From assembly GCA_013824045.1 (NCBI GenBank), contig PNND01000407.1:1-7379 (forward strand): a DNA stretch of 7,379 bases, read 5' to 3'. This document shows, in pieces, positions 6,306-7,379 of this stretch. The notes below the pieces were generated by a model that saw only the letters and a list, made by a program, of their open reading frames with translations, did no database searches and had not been told where the DNA came from. Position numbers and translations under genes: made by a program. The first letter of the stretch is position 1. Each line of letters opens with the position of its first letter. Source of the stretch: Rhodobacter sp. (GTDB taxonomy: Bacteria; Pseudomonadota; Alphaproteobacteria; Rhodobacterales; Rhodobacteraceae).

Positions 6306-7379
6306 TTATACCCCCTGGGCGGCGAGTGCTGCGGGTTTGCGGCTGCGGCCGCGCGGGGCGCGTGGGAGACGGATCTCTGCCATGGCCCCGTGGTGGCTGT
6401 TGCCTTCGAAAACAGGTGCATCGAGAAGGGCGAGCGTCCCGCCATGTTCCTCGATGATCTTCTTGACGATGGGCAGGCCGAGGCCGGTGCCCTTTTCGCG
6501 GGTGGTGACGTAAGGCTCAAAAAGACGTGCGCGGTCGGGCGGCAGGCCAGTGCCATTGTCCATGATGCGGATGATGGCCATGTCAGGTTCAAAGATCAGG
6601 CTGACGCGAATCTCGGGCCGGTGGCCTGCGGGCGCGCCTTTTTCCTGCAGGGTTTCGATGGCTTCGCCCGCGTTTTTGATCAGATTGGTCAGGGCCTGAC
6701 TGATCATGGTGGAATCAACGTCGAGCATCAGCGGTGCATCGGGCAGGTCGCGGACAAAGGTCACCCCGGGCTGACCGCTTTCCTGCAGCAGGATCGCGTC
6801 GCGCAGGAGGGCCGTCAGGTCATTCTCACGCCGATCCGGTTCGGGCATGCGGGCGAATTTGGAGAATTCATCCACGATGCGGCGGAGGTCATTGGTCTGG
6901 CGGACGATGACATCGGTGTATTGATCAAGGTCTTCGGGTTCGTTCACCTGCGGGCGGAACTTGCGTTTGATGCGTTCGGCCGACAGCGCGATGGGGGTGA
7001 GCGGGTTCTTGATTTCATGCGCGATGCGGCGGGCCACATCGCCCCATGCGGCCATCCGCTGGGCGGAAACGAGGTCTGTCACATCATCGAAGGCCACGAC
7101 ATAGCCTTCCAGACCGCCCTGATCATTGCTGCGTTCGGACATGCGCACGAGCAGACTTTCCAGTTTGCCCCGGCGGGTGAGGCGGACCTCTTCCTGTGCC
7201 GCCGGAAGGCCGCTTTCGAGGAGGCGTTCGAACAGGGGGCCGAATTCCGGCACGGCGACGGCGAGTTCCACATCGGCTGAGAGGCCCACACCCATATCCA
7301 GCAGGCGTTCGGCGGCGCGGTTGGCAAAGTCGATCCGGCCATCAGAGTCGAGGCCAATCACGCCTGCGGTGACGTTGGA
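6306..7379 (-). CDS. ntrY: Sensor histidine kinase NtrY (C-terminal part, 5' end outside window)
   Basis: NtrY is the inner-membrane sensor kinase partner of NtrX. The window holds the last 357 residues, and the frame is open to the right edge. Numbered from the first visible codon (7379-7377), residues 1 to about 100 are a PAS domain beginning SNVTAGVIGLD. HisKA follows with the phospho-accepting His121 in RRIAHEIKNPL (117-127). The HATPase_c domain has the N box NLIKNAGEAIE (232-242), the G1 box MDNGTGLP (273-280), the F box LFEPYVTT (286-293) and the G2 box GTGLGLPIV (297-305). All kinase motifs look intact. The transmembrane helices and HAMP domain expected upstream are not in the window. 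A GTG at 7361 should not be taken as the start, since it lies inside the PAS domain. ntrX begins 3 bp after the TAA, and its ribosome site lies inside the ntrY end. Confidence 0.96.
   Translation of the reverse strand, partial: SNVTAGVIGLDSDGRIDFANRAAERLLDMGVGLSADVELAVAVPEFGPLFERLLESGLPAAQEEVRLTRRGKLESLLVRMSERSNDQGGLEGYVVAFDDVTDLVSAQRMAAWGDVARRIAHEIKNPLTPIALSAERIKRKFRPQVNEPEDLDQYTDVIVRQTNDLRRIVDEFSKFARMPEPDRRENDLTALLRDAILLQESGQPGVTFVRDLPDAPLMLDVDSTMISQALTNLIKNAGEAIETLQEKGAPAGHRPEIRVSLIFEPDMAIIRIMDNGTGLPPDRARLFEPYVTTREKGTGLGLPIVKKIIEEHGGTLALLDAPVFEGNSHHGAMAEIRLPRAPRGRSRKPAALAAQGV

Noticed and set aside
1..7379. Mobile elements, CRISPR arrays, rRNA or tRNA genes, sigma-54 -24/-12 promoters, or a novel defence-type system
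   Set aside because: None was seen on either strand. The confident genes are conserved core genes with intact motifs.

Overview
The window is GC-rich and reads as an ordinary chromosomal segment of an alphaproteobacterium, most likely Rhodobacterales/Rhodobacteraceae. The reasons are the gene order ntrY-ntrX-trkA-trkH-hfq-hflX, the short 77-residue Hfq, an NtrX without a GAFTGA loop, and a C4G3ATATTTTT intergenic motif that I recall as recurrent in this group. The order assignment is from memory of families and synteny, not from a search.

All confident genes are on the minus strand, so transcription runs from right to left. From the right edge: the C-terminal 357 residues of the sensor kinase NtrY (6306-7379, N-terminus outside the window); its response regulator NtrX (4878-6302), 3 bp after NtrY; a 76-bp gap holding two 8-bp direct repeats exactly 21 bp apart and a strong Shine-Dalgarno; TrkA (3425-4801), the NAD-binding regulator of Trk potassium uptake; TrkH (1899-3422), its membrane subunit, 2 bp after TrkA; a 154-bp gap with an inverted repeat and an A-rich leader; Hfq (1511-1744), the RNA chaperone; and HflX (171-1469), a ribosome-associated GTPase that has no ATG or GTG start. 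The left 170 bp hold no complete gene. They hold two competing hairpins, the ATATTTTT motif, and possibly the end of a plus-strand gene.

NtrYX senses nitrogen, redox or oxygen state. TrkAH imports potassium. Hfq and HflX act after transcription, on sRNA-mRNA pairing and on stalled ribosomes. The tight ntrY/ntrX and trkA/trkH junctions suggest two coupled pairs. The wider gaps before trkA and hfq are where separate promoters or leader control would sit.

I found no mobile element, CRISPR array, tRNA, rRNA or novel multi-gene system. The points worth a second look are the non-canonical hflX start, an Hfq-binding-like A-rich leader in front of hfq, the missing GAFTGA loop in NtrX, and small regulatory-looking repeats in three intergenic gaps.
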